Virus record (IMG/VR): IMGVR_UViG_3300044621_001247
Location: 1 to 60,520 of that record
DNA length: 60,520 nt
Strand: one strand, 5' to 3'
Source: a virus
Made by a program: the position numbers and the translations under genes. Under the pieces are notes generated by a model, which worked only from the letters and a program-made list of their open reading frames with translations, did not search any database and was not told where the DNA came from. This document shows positions 18,295-27,944 of this stretch, one piece after another (the stretch's first letter is position 1; every line of letters starts with the position of its first letter).

Positions 18295-21200
18295 TGGACT
18301 GCCACCACCCTGAGATTCTTGACGACGGGAACCCGTGTCTTGTCGTTGCTGTACATGCACACCTTGACTAGGAAAACATTGAACGGATTCGAGGGAACAA
18401 GCGTATACGATGCCTCCCTGAAGTCGTATGGATTGGTCGAGTTCTTGAACTGACCGCCAGCAAAGAACTCTCCCGTAGAGTCGAGAGTCATGAGTTGATA
18501 TCCCGTGTCTCCCAGTTCCCTGTTCACCTTGCTGGAATCGATGGTCTTGGCAAACACGCGAATGAATGAGTTCGGAGGGATGTTCGCGCTGAGGAACACC
18601 TTGAGTTCCGTTCCCTTGAGGTCACCGGGAATCGTGCTGTACTTGGTGATGTATCTCGCGGTGTCGTCTCCCTCCACGGAAGAGACATCCTGCTGTGCCA
18701 CAGCCGTGCTGTGGGACACGCCCCGCCTTGGGCGGTTCTTGGGGTTCCTGCTGGGCTGTCCCGACACCGCAGCCTGTTCGACCGTGGTCTCGCTGCCGAC
18801 GCTGTTCACGATGTATTCCACCGCGATCAGGTTCGACCTGTCCATGTCGATCATGAATGTGCCGATGGATTCGTCGGTCTTTCCGATGGTGAACTCCACG
18901 AACGCCGTGGCTGTGGTGTCGAAGTCGAAGGAATTCTTCAGGGGAATGCTGCGACCGTTGACCATCCTGTATGTCGATGACCCAAGCGTGATTTCATTGC
19001 TGATCGATATGTCCGATGGAGCGAACATGAAGATGTTCGGCTGAACTATGCTGACCTCGTTGATGCCGTCTCCCGTGATTCCGACCTGTAGGTTGAAAGG
19101 ATCAGCCCTCTGGAAGTTGCAGCGATAGAGGCTGAACATGAGGTCTGTGTTGGAGTCGCCAGAGACCTCGGAGTCGTTCTGTGAACGGAACAACGCGCCC
19201 TTCTGGAAGGTCGAGGATATCCTCTCGTCCGTCTCTATGTCGGTCTCTCCGATGTTAGCCACGAACACGGTGTAGTTCTGGCTGTTGGTCGAGATCAGTA
19301 TCGCATACTCGCCTGGTGCAAGGAACACTGGAGTGCTGAACTTGAAGTTCGTAGCCGCTGGCGATGCCTCGTCCACGGTCAGTTCGGATGGCTTCTTGGT
19401 GACGGTGCTGAACGGCAGTATGACCGATGTGTGCGGAAGCCCGTTGATGACTGGGCATAGTTCGACCGTGATGGGAAGTTCCGCATCTGCCGTGGCAATG
19501 TGGATGTCAACGCTCTCGGCAAAGAACCCGTTGGGGTACAGGTCTTCGTTGACCTCGAATGTCTGAGCCAGCGGATCGATCCACTGGTTGTATCTGACCG
19601 TGTTGAGGTTCTTCTTTCTGTAGAGGGGAGTTGACACTACCTTGTTGCTGTTCGGTGTCTGCTTCCTTATCTCGGGATCGCGGATGGCGACGACGCTGAG
19701 GTTCTTGCTTTCCCTGATGCCTGAGCATTGGAAGGAAGCCTCGGCAATAGTTGTGGCATTCTCGATGTCGTTCGAGGCATCATCGACGACTCGGATTATC
19801 TTCTCGCCAACCGTGAACAGACCCGCTGGAATGTTCATGTTGACGGACATCAGCGACCCATCGACCGCATTGGTCATGAACGGACCACTTGCCCCATTCA
19901 TGGTGCAGTAGGCATTCATGTTCACATTGTCCATGAAGACATGAACCTGTGTGCCGGGCTTTAGGTTCACGACATCGAACTTTACCGTGTTGTCTCGGAC
20001 GAATGGAACCACGCTCTTGTTGACAAGCGTGTCGGTTGCCACTTCGTTGTAGTAACCCTTCCTGCGGAAGTCGGTGCGGTAGATTCCACGCGAGGATGCC
20101 GTGTCGTCAACCTTCCTGGACACGGCATCGTTGTCGAACCACTTGTTCTCGGCAGAGTTGGACTGCTTTGCCATGCGGCTTCTTGAGAAGAAGTATGCGT
20201 TTCTCTCGCTCTCCGCGTCCGTAAGTTCGACCGACAGCCCCGTCCACAGGCTCTCCCAATCGTTCCACTGCGAACCGTGACCGCTGTACGAGTTCATCGT
20301 TCCGACGAGCCAGGCATCGTTCACGCCTCCGTCGTTGACCCTCACCACCGGTCGCCTCGACTTGTCGTACCAGAAGTCTGCGTGGGGATAGACCTTCATG
20401 CTGCCCACCCAGTTGGGAAGACCGAAGGGATTCACCCGAACAGCCTTGCTAGCCTTGGACTGAGTGACCACGGGATCGGTGTTCCGCGTGAAGACCTCGC
20501 AGAGAATGTTGTCCTTCGTCAGGGTTATGCCCTGAGCGGACGGAGCGATGAAGTCGTAGGCATGGGAATCGAACGATGGTCTGAGTTCCCCGCGCTCCAC
20601 ATCGATTGAGCATCGGTGGTCATCGCTCACCACATCGGCTACTGAGTGACCGACGAATGTATCGACCAGCACTGCCCTCTTGATGGCATCCTGACCGTTC
20701 GTCTTGACGATGTCCTTGGAGACCACGCTGAGTTCCACATCGGTCAGCACGGCATGCTGCTCAAGTTCGTCGATGCGGCGAGACATCGTCCCGATGTCCT
20801 TCATCGTGAACCTGTCGTTTCCGATGCTTTCAGCCTTGATGTCGGTGGGATTGAATGTATATGCCGGTACGCTCAACACGAAGAGGGTCATCGAGTCCGA
20901 TGTGTCCTCGGGAACAACTGGCGAATCGCTGGCGATTCCGCCCACCCTCTGCAATGTTGTGACTTCTCCGTCAGCCGCTATGTTGCGGGAAACGACGATC
21001 TTGTCGATCCGTGGAAGATACGCATCGTGGTCGCTTGCAATGCTGGACTGAATGGGAGCGAACCCGTTTGAGTAGTTGATGAGCGGTCGGTTGTACTGGT
21101 TTGGAACCGACGATCCGGATGAACCAAGCGTGTTTCCAGAGTAGAAGCCGATTATCTTGGCGATTGGACGGTAGTCAACCGCATTCGCAAGATGCACCGA

Positions 21201-23624
21201 GTTCCCCGTATGCGGATCCGTGTAGACGGGGATCTGGTCGTATGAGAGTCCGAGGTAGGAGTCTCGGACGAAAGGACCATATCCGCTGTGATCGAAGTTG
21301 GTGTATGTGACCGTGAACTGGAAGGTCTTCGTCTCCTCGTAGGTGGAGAAGAAGTTCGGCTTCACAAACAGCCTGGCGAGAAGATATGCCGAATCGCGCT
21401 GACCATTGTCGAACTGAAACCTATGCGAGATGTCGTTTCCGCTGCCGTCCTGGATGGAAACTATGCGGTGGACATCAGCCTTGTTCAGGGTGAAGTACAT
21501 CTCGTAGATGCCGTTCGCGCTGTTCCTTCTGATGATGCGCTTGCTCACATTGGACTGACTGGTGGTGTTCGTGATGGTCTCGGAGGTCTGCACAAGTGTC
21601 TTTGTGCGGATCTTCGATGTGTCAACGGACACCCCCTGCAAGTTGGTAGAGACTGCCTTGACCTTTCCGACAAGCCGATAGCCGCCAGGAGGCAGTTGGC
21701 TTGTGAAGACCACGAAGTCTCCGCTACCTGATATCTTCGCCCGCGCAACGCTCTGTCCCGATGGAATCTGTGCGCTTTGACCTACGATCTTGAGGATCGT
21801 GCCTGGAGCGAGGTAGTTCGCGTTCGTCGGAGGAAGAGACGGTGATTCGGAAACGACATAGTATCCGTCCTCGGAGTCCAGAACGACATCGTTTCCATCT
21901 GGCACGAAGCCCTGTCCTATGTTCGCTGCCTCGAAGCACCAGTTGTATTCGTTGCCAAGCCCCAGTTCCACCTCTGGAAACGGGTTTGCAGCGGACACCA
22001 CGAATGTCCTGGACACATCGTGGACATACGAAACGCTGTCCACATTCGCAATCATGGTGGTCGGGGTGTTTCCGTTGAGCGGATAGACAAGGCTCTGGCT
22101 GGCGAAGTCATGGAACTTGGGAACTGCCGAGTTGGCGGCATCCCTAGTGATGTCCGAGAGCAACTTGGTCGATATCCGCGTGACTGGATCGATCATGTAG
22201 AGGTTGATCGGCAGACCCACCGTGGTTCCGAACTTGATGTTCTCCACCGAAGACAGGTATGCGCGGAACTGCATCGTCGCGCCTTGGGTGCTGTTCACGG
22301 TGGGATCGTCGGTGTCGAGCCTGTGGAGTATTCCGCTGAACAGGGTGTTGGCATACCCGTTCGCAAGGAACTCCTGTGCGGTGAGAGGTTGGGTTGCCCC
22401 GTAGACCTCGACCGACAGGCTTCTCTCGCCCCTCAACTGGCTTGGAAGGGAGAAGAGCGGAGCGATGTTCGTTCCCGATGCAACGGGGTTGTACTTGCCA
22501 AGGATGTAGTTGCCGAAGTAGTTCGACACGCCCATGTACTGATACTCGGTGATCGTCCTTGCCTTTGGAACCTCTATCTGCTCCTTGAAGCGGGACTCGT
22601 ATTCGTGTCCGAAGACATATGCCTTGCCCGAACCGATCTCAGCAACCACTGAAGAGGCATCCGTGGAGTCCTTGAAGGTTATGTCGAACGGCTTTACGAC
22701 ATAGTTTCCCTTCTCGTCGTATGTCCTCTGAGCGAACAGGTTCATCAAGTCGGAATACTGCGTCTGGTCGAACTTCCGCACGACGGTTCCGTTCTGATAC
22801 CTGACCAGTTCGACGAAGTCCTTCTCGGAGTCGGTCTCGACGAAAGACAAGACCATGTCCACCTTATATCGGTGAGCGCCGGGTGCGTTGTAGTTGTATG
22901 ATCCGCTGGCGGGATCCTTGAGGGTGTAGTCGTCCTTCTCGGTGACTATCATGGATACGACCCTGAATCCCATCGATCCCGATGGAGCGGTGAATGTCCT
23001 CACCCCATCGACCACCGTGTAGGCTGGTTCGATCTGATCGCTTGTCCTTACGAAGAACCCGTTAGCATAGTAGATGCCTTCGCCCGTAGCCACGACACGG
23101 CATCTGCCCTTGTATGGAAGCGTCTGCGAGTCTGGGGCTGTGGTGACATTGAAGAACTTGTCTGGATTGTCCGACTCAAGCGAGGTCGATGCGGAGAACT
23201 CGGTTCCCGACATGTAACTGATGACTGCAACTACGAAGTTGTCGTCGTCTCCCGCCGGAGGCAGGAAGTCGAGAACCTTGGCTTTCGACACGACATTGCC
23301 CGAACCATCGCGCTGTATGAGGTTGAAGCCGACGATGTCCTGCTCCGCTAGGTTGAACAGAGGGACAGACGAAGACTGAGGAAGAAGCCTGACGAAGTTG
23401 AGGGTCTGCGTTGAGATGTTTCCGCCGATGATGCGGCTTCCGTCCCTGAAGATGTTGTTGCCGAACCGCTCGATCTGGTTCTGAAGGATGGTCTGCAACT
23501 GCGTCAGTTCGCGGGTCTGAACCGCGTAGCCTGGACGGAACAGCATCCTGAGGAACTTCTTGTCCTCCTCGTAGTCATCGTAGTAGGGGCGAACATTGAA
23601 CAGGCTCGGATCGTAAGAGGGCAT
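18291..23624 (-). CDS. Giant DUF4815-type baseplate/virion structural protein
   Basis: 1777 residues, the largest gene in the window. The N-terminus (YDPSLFNVRPYYDDYEEDKK, then FLRMLFRPGYAVQTRELTQL) is the hallmark of the DUF4815 family found in cyanophage-type T4 relatives, in which it is a virion structural protein. Most of the rest is beta-rich with many short polar repeats, consistent with a rod or fibre-like baseplate appendage. It lies between gp8 and the fibre genes, where T4 has gp9-gp12, so it may replace T4 gp9/gp10 functions in linking fibres to the baseplate; that is inference. No internal stop or frame break is seen. Confidence 0.82.
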   Translation of the reverse strand: MPSYDPSLFNVRPYYDDYEEDKKFLRMLFRPGYAVQTRELTQLQTILQNQIERFGNNIFRDGSRIIGGNISTQTLNFVRLLPQSSSVPLFNLAEQDIVGFNLIQRDGSGNVVSKAKVLDFLPPAGDDDNFVVAVISYMSGTEFSASTSLESDNPDKFFNVTTAPDSQTLPYKGRCRVVATGEGIYYANGFFVRTSDQIEPAYTVVDGVRTFTAPSGSMGFRVVSMIVTEKDDYTLKDPASGSYNYNAPGAHRYKVDMVLSFVETDSEKDFVELVRYQNGTVVRKFDQTQYSDLMNLFAQRTYDEKGNYVVKPFDITFKDSTDASSVVAEIGSGKAYVFGHEYESRFKEQIEVPKARTITEYQYMGVSNYFGNYILGKYNPVASGTNIAPLFSLPSQLRGERSLSVEVYGATQPLTAQEFLANGYANTLFSGILHRLDTDDPTVNSTQGATMQFRAYLSSVENIKFGTTVGLPINLYMIDPVTRISTKLLSDITRDAANSAVPKFHDFASQSLVYPLNGNTPTTMIANVDSVSYVHDVSRTFVVSAANPFPEVELGLGNEYNWCFEAANIGQGFVPDGNDVVLDSEDGYYVVSESPSLPPTNANYLAPGTILKIVGQSAQIPSGQSVARAKISGSGDFVVFTSQLPPGGYRLVGKVKAVSTNLQGVSVDTSKIRTKTLVQTSETITNTTSQSNVSKRIIRRNSANGIYEMYFTLNKADVHRIVSIQDGSGNDISHRFQFDNGQRDSAYLLARLFVKPNFFSTYEETKTFQFTVTYTNFDHSGYGPFVRDSYLGLSYDQIPVYTDPHTGNSVHLANAVDYRPIAKIIGFYSGNTLGSSGSSVPNQYNRPLINYSNGFAPIQSSIASDHDAYLPRIDKIVVSRNIAADGEVTTLQRVGGIASDSPVVPEDTSDSMTLFVLSVPAYTFNPTDIKAESIGNDRFTMKDIGTMSRRIDELEQHAVLTDVELSVVSKDIVKTNGQDAIKRAVLVDTFVGHSVADVVSDDHRCSIDVERGELRPSFDSHAYDFIAPSAQGITLTKDNILCEVFTRNTDPVVTQSKASKAVRVNPFGLPNWVGSMKVYPHADFWYDKSRRPVVRVNDGGVNDAWLVGTMNSYSGHGSQWNDWESLWTGLSVELTDAESERNAYFFSRSRMAKQSNSAENKWFDNDAVSRKVDDTASSRGIYRTDFRRKGYYNEVATDTLVNKSVVPFVRDNTVKFDVVNLKPGTQVHVFMDNVNMNAYCTMNGASGPFMTNAVDGSLMSVNMNIPAGLFTVGEKIIRVVDDASNDIENATTIAEASFQCSGIRESKNLSVVAIRDPEIRKQTPNSNKVVSTPLYRKKNLNTVRYNQWIDPLAQTFEVNEDLYPNGFFAESVDIHIATADAELPITVELCPVINGLPHTSVILPFSTVTKKPSELTVDEASPAATNFKFSTPVFLAPGEYAILISTNSQNYTVFVANIGETDIETDERISSTFQKGALFRSQNDSEVSGDSNTDLMFSLYRCNFQRADPFNLQVGITGDGINEVSIVQPNIFMFAPSDISISNEITLGSSTYRMVNGRSIPLKNSFDFDTTATAFVEFTIGKTDESIGTFMIDMDRSNLIAVEYIVNSVGSETTVEQAAVSGQPSRNPKNRPRRGVSHSTAVAQQDVSSVEGDDTARYITKYSTIPGDLKGTELKVFLSANIPPNSFIRVFAKTIDSSKVNRELGDTGYQLMTLDSTGEFFAGGQFKNSTNPYDFREASYTLVPSNPFNVFLVKVCMYSNDKTRVPVVKNLRVVAVQ

Positions 23625-23635
23625 CTACATTGCTC

Positions 23636-25936
23636 CTAGAAACCTATGACAATCTTGAACTCTTCCGATTGTTCCTGATTTCTCTGTATTGGTCGGATAT
23701 TCTCTATGTATAGCAACTCACCCGAACCCACTGAGATGTCCGGAAGCGTTATTCCCGCGATGGTGACGGTCATCTGCTGTGCGGCAGTCAGTCCGTATTC
23801 GGTGAAGGACAGCGAATCTGTGGTGTTGAACTTGCCCCTGACATTGTTCACACGGAGTATTCCGGTGAGACCGCTTCCCCCTTGGACGGTGAAGTCAAGT
23901 ATGTCAGCGTCCGTGCGGACGAGCGTCTTGGGATCGGTCTGCGAGAGGGTTCCATCCACGGCGGGAACTCCGAAGAGGACACCATCCGTGAACGGCGTTC
24001 CAGAAACTACTGTTATCTTGGTGGTCAGGTCGTATCGACCGATGTCCTCGGCTATTGAAGGTCTGAACGAAGTGGAAGCGATGCGACCGAACACCTCGTC
24101 CCCGCCGAAAGTCATGAAGGAACTTCCTCCAGTGCTTCCGATTGTGAGTTGACCGATGGACTCTCCATACTCTTGATCGACATCCAGTATGGCTGCTGAC
24201 TCCATGGTGTAGCCAGCGGTCCCGAAAGAGATTAGCCTGTCCTTGGTGAATGCTCCCTGTAGGGTGTCTATGACCACGCTTCGGTCGTAGAGGTCGTATG
24301 AGAATATCGTTCCATACGCGGAAAGGGTCTGTCCTACCACGGATGAATACTGCCTTGCGATGTCGCCAGTGGCAAATGGAGCGGAATAAGTGGCTCCGTA
24401 GTAGACCCTCACCTTGCTGGACGAGTCATCGGAGAACCTGAAGTCTCCCTCGATGTCCTTGAGATATAGACGAAGCATGCTGCTTCTGCTTGGAACGAAC
24501 CTGTCGCTGTCCACTATCCGTGCCGTGGCACGGCTTTCCTTGCCGAATATGAACATTCCGGGAACGAATGTGTTCAGCGAATACTTGTCGGTCTTGGTCG
24601 GCTGCTTCTTGACCAGAACCTCCAGTATCCTCTGCTCTTCCTGACCCGCAAGGGTCTCGCCTCCCCGAAGAAGGGGACTCTTGAGGATTCCGAACTGCCT
24701 GTAGTCGTTCCTGTGGCTTATCTTGCCGTCTTCTGTTCCATCGACCTCAACTACCATCATCAGGCTGGCGGGCTTGAGTTCGCGGATTGCGTTGTATCCA
24801 TGACCCTTCGGCGTGGACAGGCTTGCCGAAATGGTGTTGTTCAGGGTTGCAACTGCCGTTCCAATGCTCGGTCCAGAGGCTCCCGTGACCACCCTTGGTC
24901 TGGCATATGTGTAGTTCCTGCCTGGGTTCAGGATGGTCAGGTTGTCGATCTTCCTGTCGGAGTCGGTGACGGGTGCTACGACTGCACCAGTTCCATCTCC
25001 ATCGACGACCATGTATGGGACTATCCTGTATTGGCTCAGGGTGGAGACTGGTCTGTCGAGCGGTGGGTGGATCTCCGCATAGTGGTAGGAGACTCCGCTT
25101 CCCGTCTTGGCAAAGTTCACTATCCTGAGATACTGACCGATGCCAGGACCATCGGTGACGCGGATGGCATAGTCGTTCCAGTATCCGTTTGCGGGATTGA
25201 TCGCCTCGTCGCCTATGTTTATGGTGACTATCGTCGAACCAGCCTGATTGGCGGTCACACCAAGGTCGGGAACCGTGTTGAAGGAGGTGAAGAATCGGCT
25301 GTAGCGGAAAGACTTGTCGAATGTCGGTCCCGCCGTCTTGGTGAAGGAAACGGTGTCTATGCTTCCAGGAACCGCGCTGTCCTGCACCGCCCTCTGCTCA
25401 AGGTTCTCGTCTCCCGCAAGGAAGACCGGAATGTAATCGAGCGTGATGTGTCCAAGATAGTCCTCAGGAACGGTGTAGATGTATTTCCAAGAGTAGCCAT
25501 CGGACAGGCTGAATACCTGAGTGGATCTGCCTGTAGGCATGATGGTCGATGCGTTTCCGGTGGACTTCATGCACTTGTAGACATCGTTTTCGGAAGTGAA
25601 GACATACCATTCCTTGTCCGCAAGGTCTGTGGTCTCCGAATAAGCCGCGTAGGTGGTTCCTGGCGTCCAGTCTATGCGCGGAACGATCAGTTTCGTGTTC
25701 TCGGGGAAAATCCTCTTGATGAAGATGCCGTTGCGAATGGAGTCGTATGTGTTCCTGCCGACCTCTCCGAACGACGGTGGTCTCGTGTCGCTTTCGACAG
25801 CCGTGGTCGATGGGTTGTCCTCGTAGGGGAGAGAACGACCCACGAACAGGTAGTAGTTGCTGCTTCCCGAGAGAAAATCGCGGATGATCTCCACGATGTC
25901 GGTTTTGAAGAGTGACTTGAGGGCGGTGTTTGCCAT
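23636..25936 (-). CDS. gp8: Baseplate wedge protein gp8-like
   Basis: 766 residues, considerably longer than T4 gp8. The N-terminal part has the gp8-family pattern seen in marine T4 relatives: NYYLFVGRSLPYEDNPS, WYVFTSENDVYKCMKSTGN, and FSLSDGYSWKYIYTVPEDYL near residues 130-160. In T4, gp8 dimers are part of each baseplate wedge. The rest consists of beta-rich repeats such as GRNYTYARPRVV and ends LYIENIRPIQRNQEQSEEFK. It follows gp6 and gp7 directly, matching T4 gene order 6-7-8. Confidence 0.85.
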   Translation of the reverse strand: MANTALKSLFKTDIVEIIRDFLSGSSNYYLFVGRSLPYEDNPSTTAVESDTRPPSFGEVGRNTYDSIRNGIFIKRIFPENTKLIVPRIDWTPGTTYAAYSETTDLADKEWYVFTSENDVYKCMKSTGNASTIMPTGRSTQVFSLSDGYSWKYIYTVPEDYLGHITLDYIPVFLAGDENLEQRAVQDSAVPGSIDTVSFTKTAGPTFDKSFRYSRFFTSFNTVPDLGVTANQAGSTIVTINIGDEAINPANGYWNDYAIRVTDGPGIGQYLRIVNFAKTGSGVSYHYAEIHPPLDRPVSTLSQYRIVPYMVVDGDGTGAVVAPVTDSDRKIDNLTILNPGRNYTYARPRVVTGASGPSIGTAVATLNNTISASLSTPKGHGYNAIRELKPASLMMVVEVDGTEDGKISHRNDYRQFGILKSPLLRGGETLAGQEEQRILEVLVKKQPTKTDKYSLNTFVPGMFIFGKESRATARIVDSDRFVPSRSSMLRLYLKDIEGDFRFSDDSSSKVRVYYGATYSAPFATGDIARQYSSVVGQTLSAYGTIFSYDLYDRSVVIDTLQGAFTKDRLISFGTAGYTMESAAILDVDQEYGESIGQLTIGSTGGSSFMTFGGDEVFGRIASTSFRPSIAEDIGRYDLTTKITVVSGTPFTDGVLFGVPAVDGTLSQTDPKTLVRTDADILDFTVQGGSGLTGILRVNNVRGKFNTTDSLSFTEYGLTAAQQMTVTIAGITLPDISVGSGELLYIENIRPIQRNQEQSEEFKIVIGF

Positions 25937-25937
25937 G

Positions 25938-27944
25938 TTAGAAGTTCGGTGATGTCAGTCGAGGGCTTTCTATCAGTCCGTATTCGTTGCCGTCCCCCGT
26001 GGTTCCGACATACGATGTGTTCTGCGGGCTTGAATGGAAGTGATAGCCAAGAGGCATTCTGAAGAATGGGTTGAGTGCCATAGCCCCGAAGGATGCTCCA
26101 GCACCAGTTGATCCGTTCCAGACTCCCGTCAGACCACGGATTCCCCAGATGTTGGGGTGATGGTGTATCCGCCAGTAGTCGTAACTGAACCCCTGTGCTT
26201 CTATGTAGCCCTCGACACCGAGGCTGCTTCCAAGTGGTCTGCCCTGCGTGTCGTGGGTGAACCCACCTGTCTCGGGGACGATTCCTACTCCTGCTCTGAC
26301 AAGGCTCACCGTTGCTGTAAAGCCTGAAGTTGCTGTGAACATCCTGATCGTCTTTCCCTCAACGAAGGAGGATGTGGCTCCAAACAATGCGGTCAATCCC
26401 GCTCCATTCAGGCTGATCCCCCTGAGAAGGAGGATTCCATAGGTTCCTCCATCGTTTAGACTTCTGAACTCAAAGACACCTGCGGTTATGCCGTTTCCGG
26501 AAGCACCGGTAGCAAATACGCTTGTGAAAGTCAGTCCCCCAAAGGTAAACCCGATTGGCTGCACAAAGAGTTTTCCACCCGTGCTTCCGTAGTTCTGCAC
26601 ATTGTTGTATACCGTGGCTCGTGGATTGAAGCCGTTTGGATAGACTCCGTATAGGTCGGCGGTGGTTCCCATCCTGTAAGGTGTGTAGTGACCGATGTAC
26701 GGGAGTTCGTACCTCTGCATCTCGGAATGGAACGGAAGGCTGTCGATCACGCCGCGATCAACCAGTATGTCTCCGAACATCTTGAACCCGGCGGGATGGA
26801 CAAGCCGCTTGTACATCTCCTTGTACATGTCGAACGATATCTCGCTCTTCAGCACATACGAGAAGTCCTGATAGAAGTCTCCGTCGAAAAGACGCTTGGT
26901 GGAACTGAGTTTCCCATCGTTGTTTGAGTAGTATCCCCTGTACTGGCTCAAGGCTGAGACCACGACTGCAAACCTCGCGTTTCCGTCGCCGGTGTTGGAA
27001 ACCACGAATGCGTCCACATCGTCGGAGTATCCTATTCCGGAGTCTATCACGGAAACCGATAGTATCCGTCCGTCCTTGTCGGTTAGTTCTATGGCAACGG
27101 AAGCACCGAATCCCTCAATCGCTCCAGTGAGACCCAACCTGTCGGCTTGTTCGTATCCCGATCCTCCGTTCAGCACATCCACGCGGCTGATGACAGGAAC
27201 GACTCGCTCTTCCAGCGAACCAGAGGGAAGATCGCACCTGATGGGAAGATTGGCTACGAAATCACCGAAAGGCTGTCCGATGAATATCTCCGTGACCTTC
27301 CAGTGCCGCATGTCGTACTGAAACACGCGGGTGACCTGAGCGGATGCCACCACCTGTCCCGTGGCAGGATCGTACTGATATACCCGATTGCCCTCCATCA
27401 GGTAGTTCGCGGTTCCACCCGAACTGGTGGTCTTGAGAGACAGACGCTCTATCCACTTCCCGTCCGATCCCCTGAGTATGTCCTTTCCAGGATAGGCTAC
27501 CTGGGACGAGACATTGTAGATGAGCCTGAACAGGAACCTGAACGACTTCTCCGTTCCCTTGGATCCATAGAAGTTCCTTGCGTTCTTGAGGAAGTTGGCT
27601 TCGCTGACCACCCGTCCGTTCTCGTCGGTTGCCAGTTGATATGGGAATCCGCGCAGATACATTTCGCGGAAGTCGGCAAAAAACAGACCGATGGTACGGT
27701 CGATGTCCGTGCTCTCCGTAAACGAGTCGATGATTCCGAACGCATTCTGATACTGCTCAAGCCACTCGTAGTAAGCCTCGAGGAACAGCCTGAATGTGAC
27801 ATGGTCTCTGTTGACGAAGTCGGGAACCTGATCCACGACCAGGTTGCTGGGACCAAACCTCTTGATGGTAAGTGCTGGCGGCTCCCTCAGCAGAACCTGA
27901 GGTGCTGGAGCGGGACCAGTGGAGCCGAACAGGATCGGAAGCAT
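25938..27944 (-). CDS. gp7: Baseplate wedge protein gp7-like
   Basis: 668 residues. The N-terminal 200 residues carry the signature of gp7-like wedge proteins of cyanophage-type myoviruses: FLEAYYEWLEQYQNAFGI, DIDRTIGLFFADFREMYLRG, NARNFYGSKGTEKSFRFLFR and a GKDILRGSDGKW segment. The C-terminal half is beta- and glycine-rich (for example PIGFTFGGLTFTSVFATG), unlike T4 gp7, and could present a surface domain. It overlaps the end of gp6 by one base and is followed one base later by gp8. Position 6-7-8 supports the assignment. Confidence 0.85.
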   Translation of the reverse strand: MLPILFGSTGPAPAPQVLLREPPALTIKRFGPSNLVVDQVPDFVNRDHVTFRLFLEAYYEWLEQYQNAFGIIDSFTESTDIDRTIGLFFADFREMYLRGFPYQLATDENGRVVSEANFLKNARNFYGSKGTEKSFRFLFRLIYNVSSQVAYPGKDILRGSDGKWIERLSLKTTSSGGTANYLMEGNRVYQYDPATGQVVASAQVTRVFQYDMRHWKVTEIFIGQPFGDFVANLPIRCDLPSGSLEERVVPVISRVDVLNGGSGYEQADRLGLTGAIEGFGASVAIELTDKDGRILSVSVIDSGIGYSDDVDAFVVSNTGDGNARFAVVVSALSQYRGYYSNNDGKLSSTKRLFDGDFYQDFSYVLKSEISFDMYKEMYKRLVHPAGFKMFGDILVDRGVIDSLPFHSEMQRYELPYIGHYTPYRMGTTADLYGVYPNGFNPRATVYNNVQNYGSTGGKLFVQPIGFTFGGLTFTSVFATGASGNGITAGVFEFRSLNDGGTYGILLLRGISLNGAGLTALFGATSSFVEGKTIRMFTATSGFTATVSLVRAGVGIVPETGGFTHDTQGRPLGSSLGVEGYIEAQGFSYDYWRIHHHPNIWGIRGLTGVWNGSTGAGASFGAMALNPFFRMPLGYHFHSSPQNTSYVGTTGDGNEYGLIESPRLTSPNF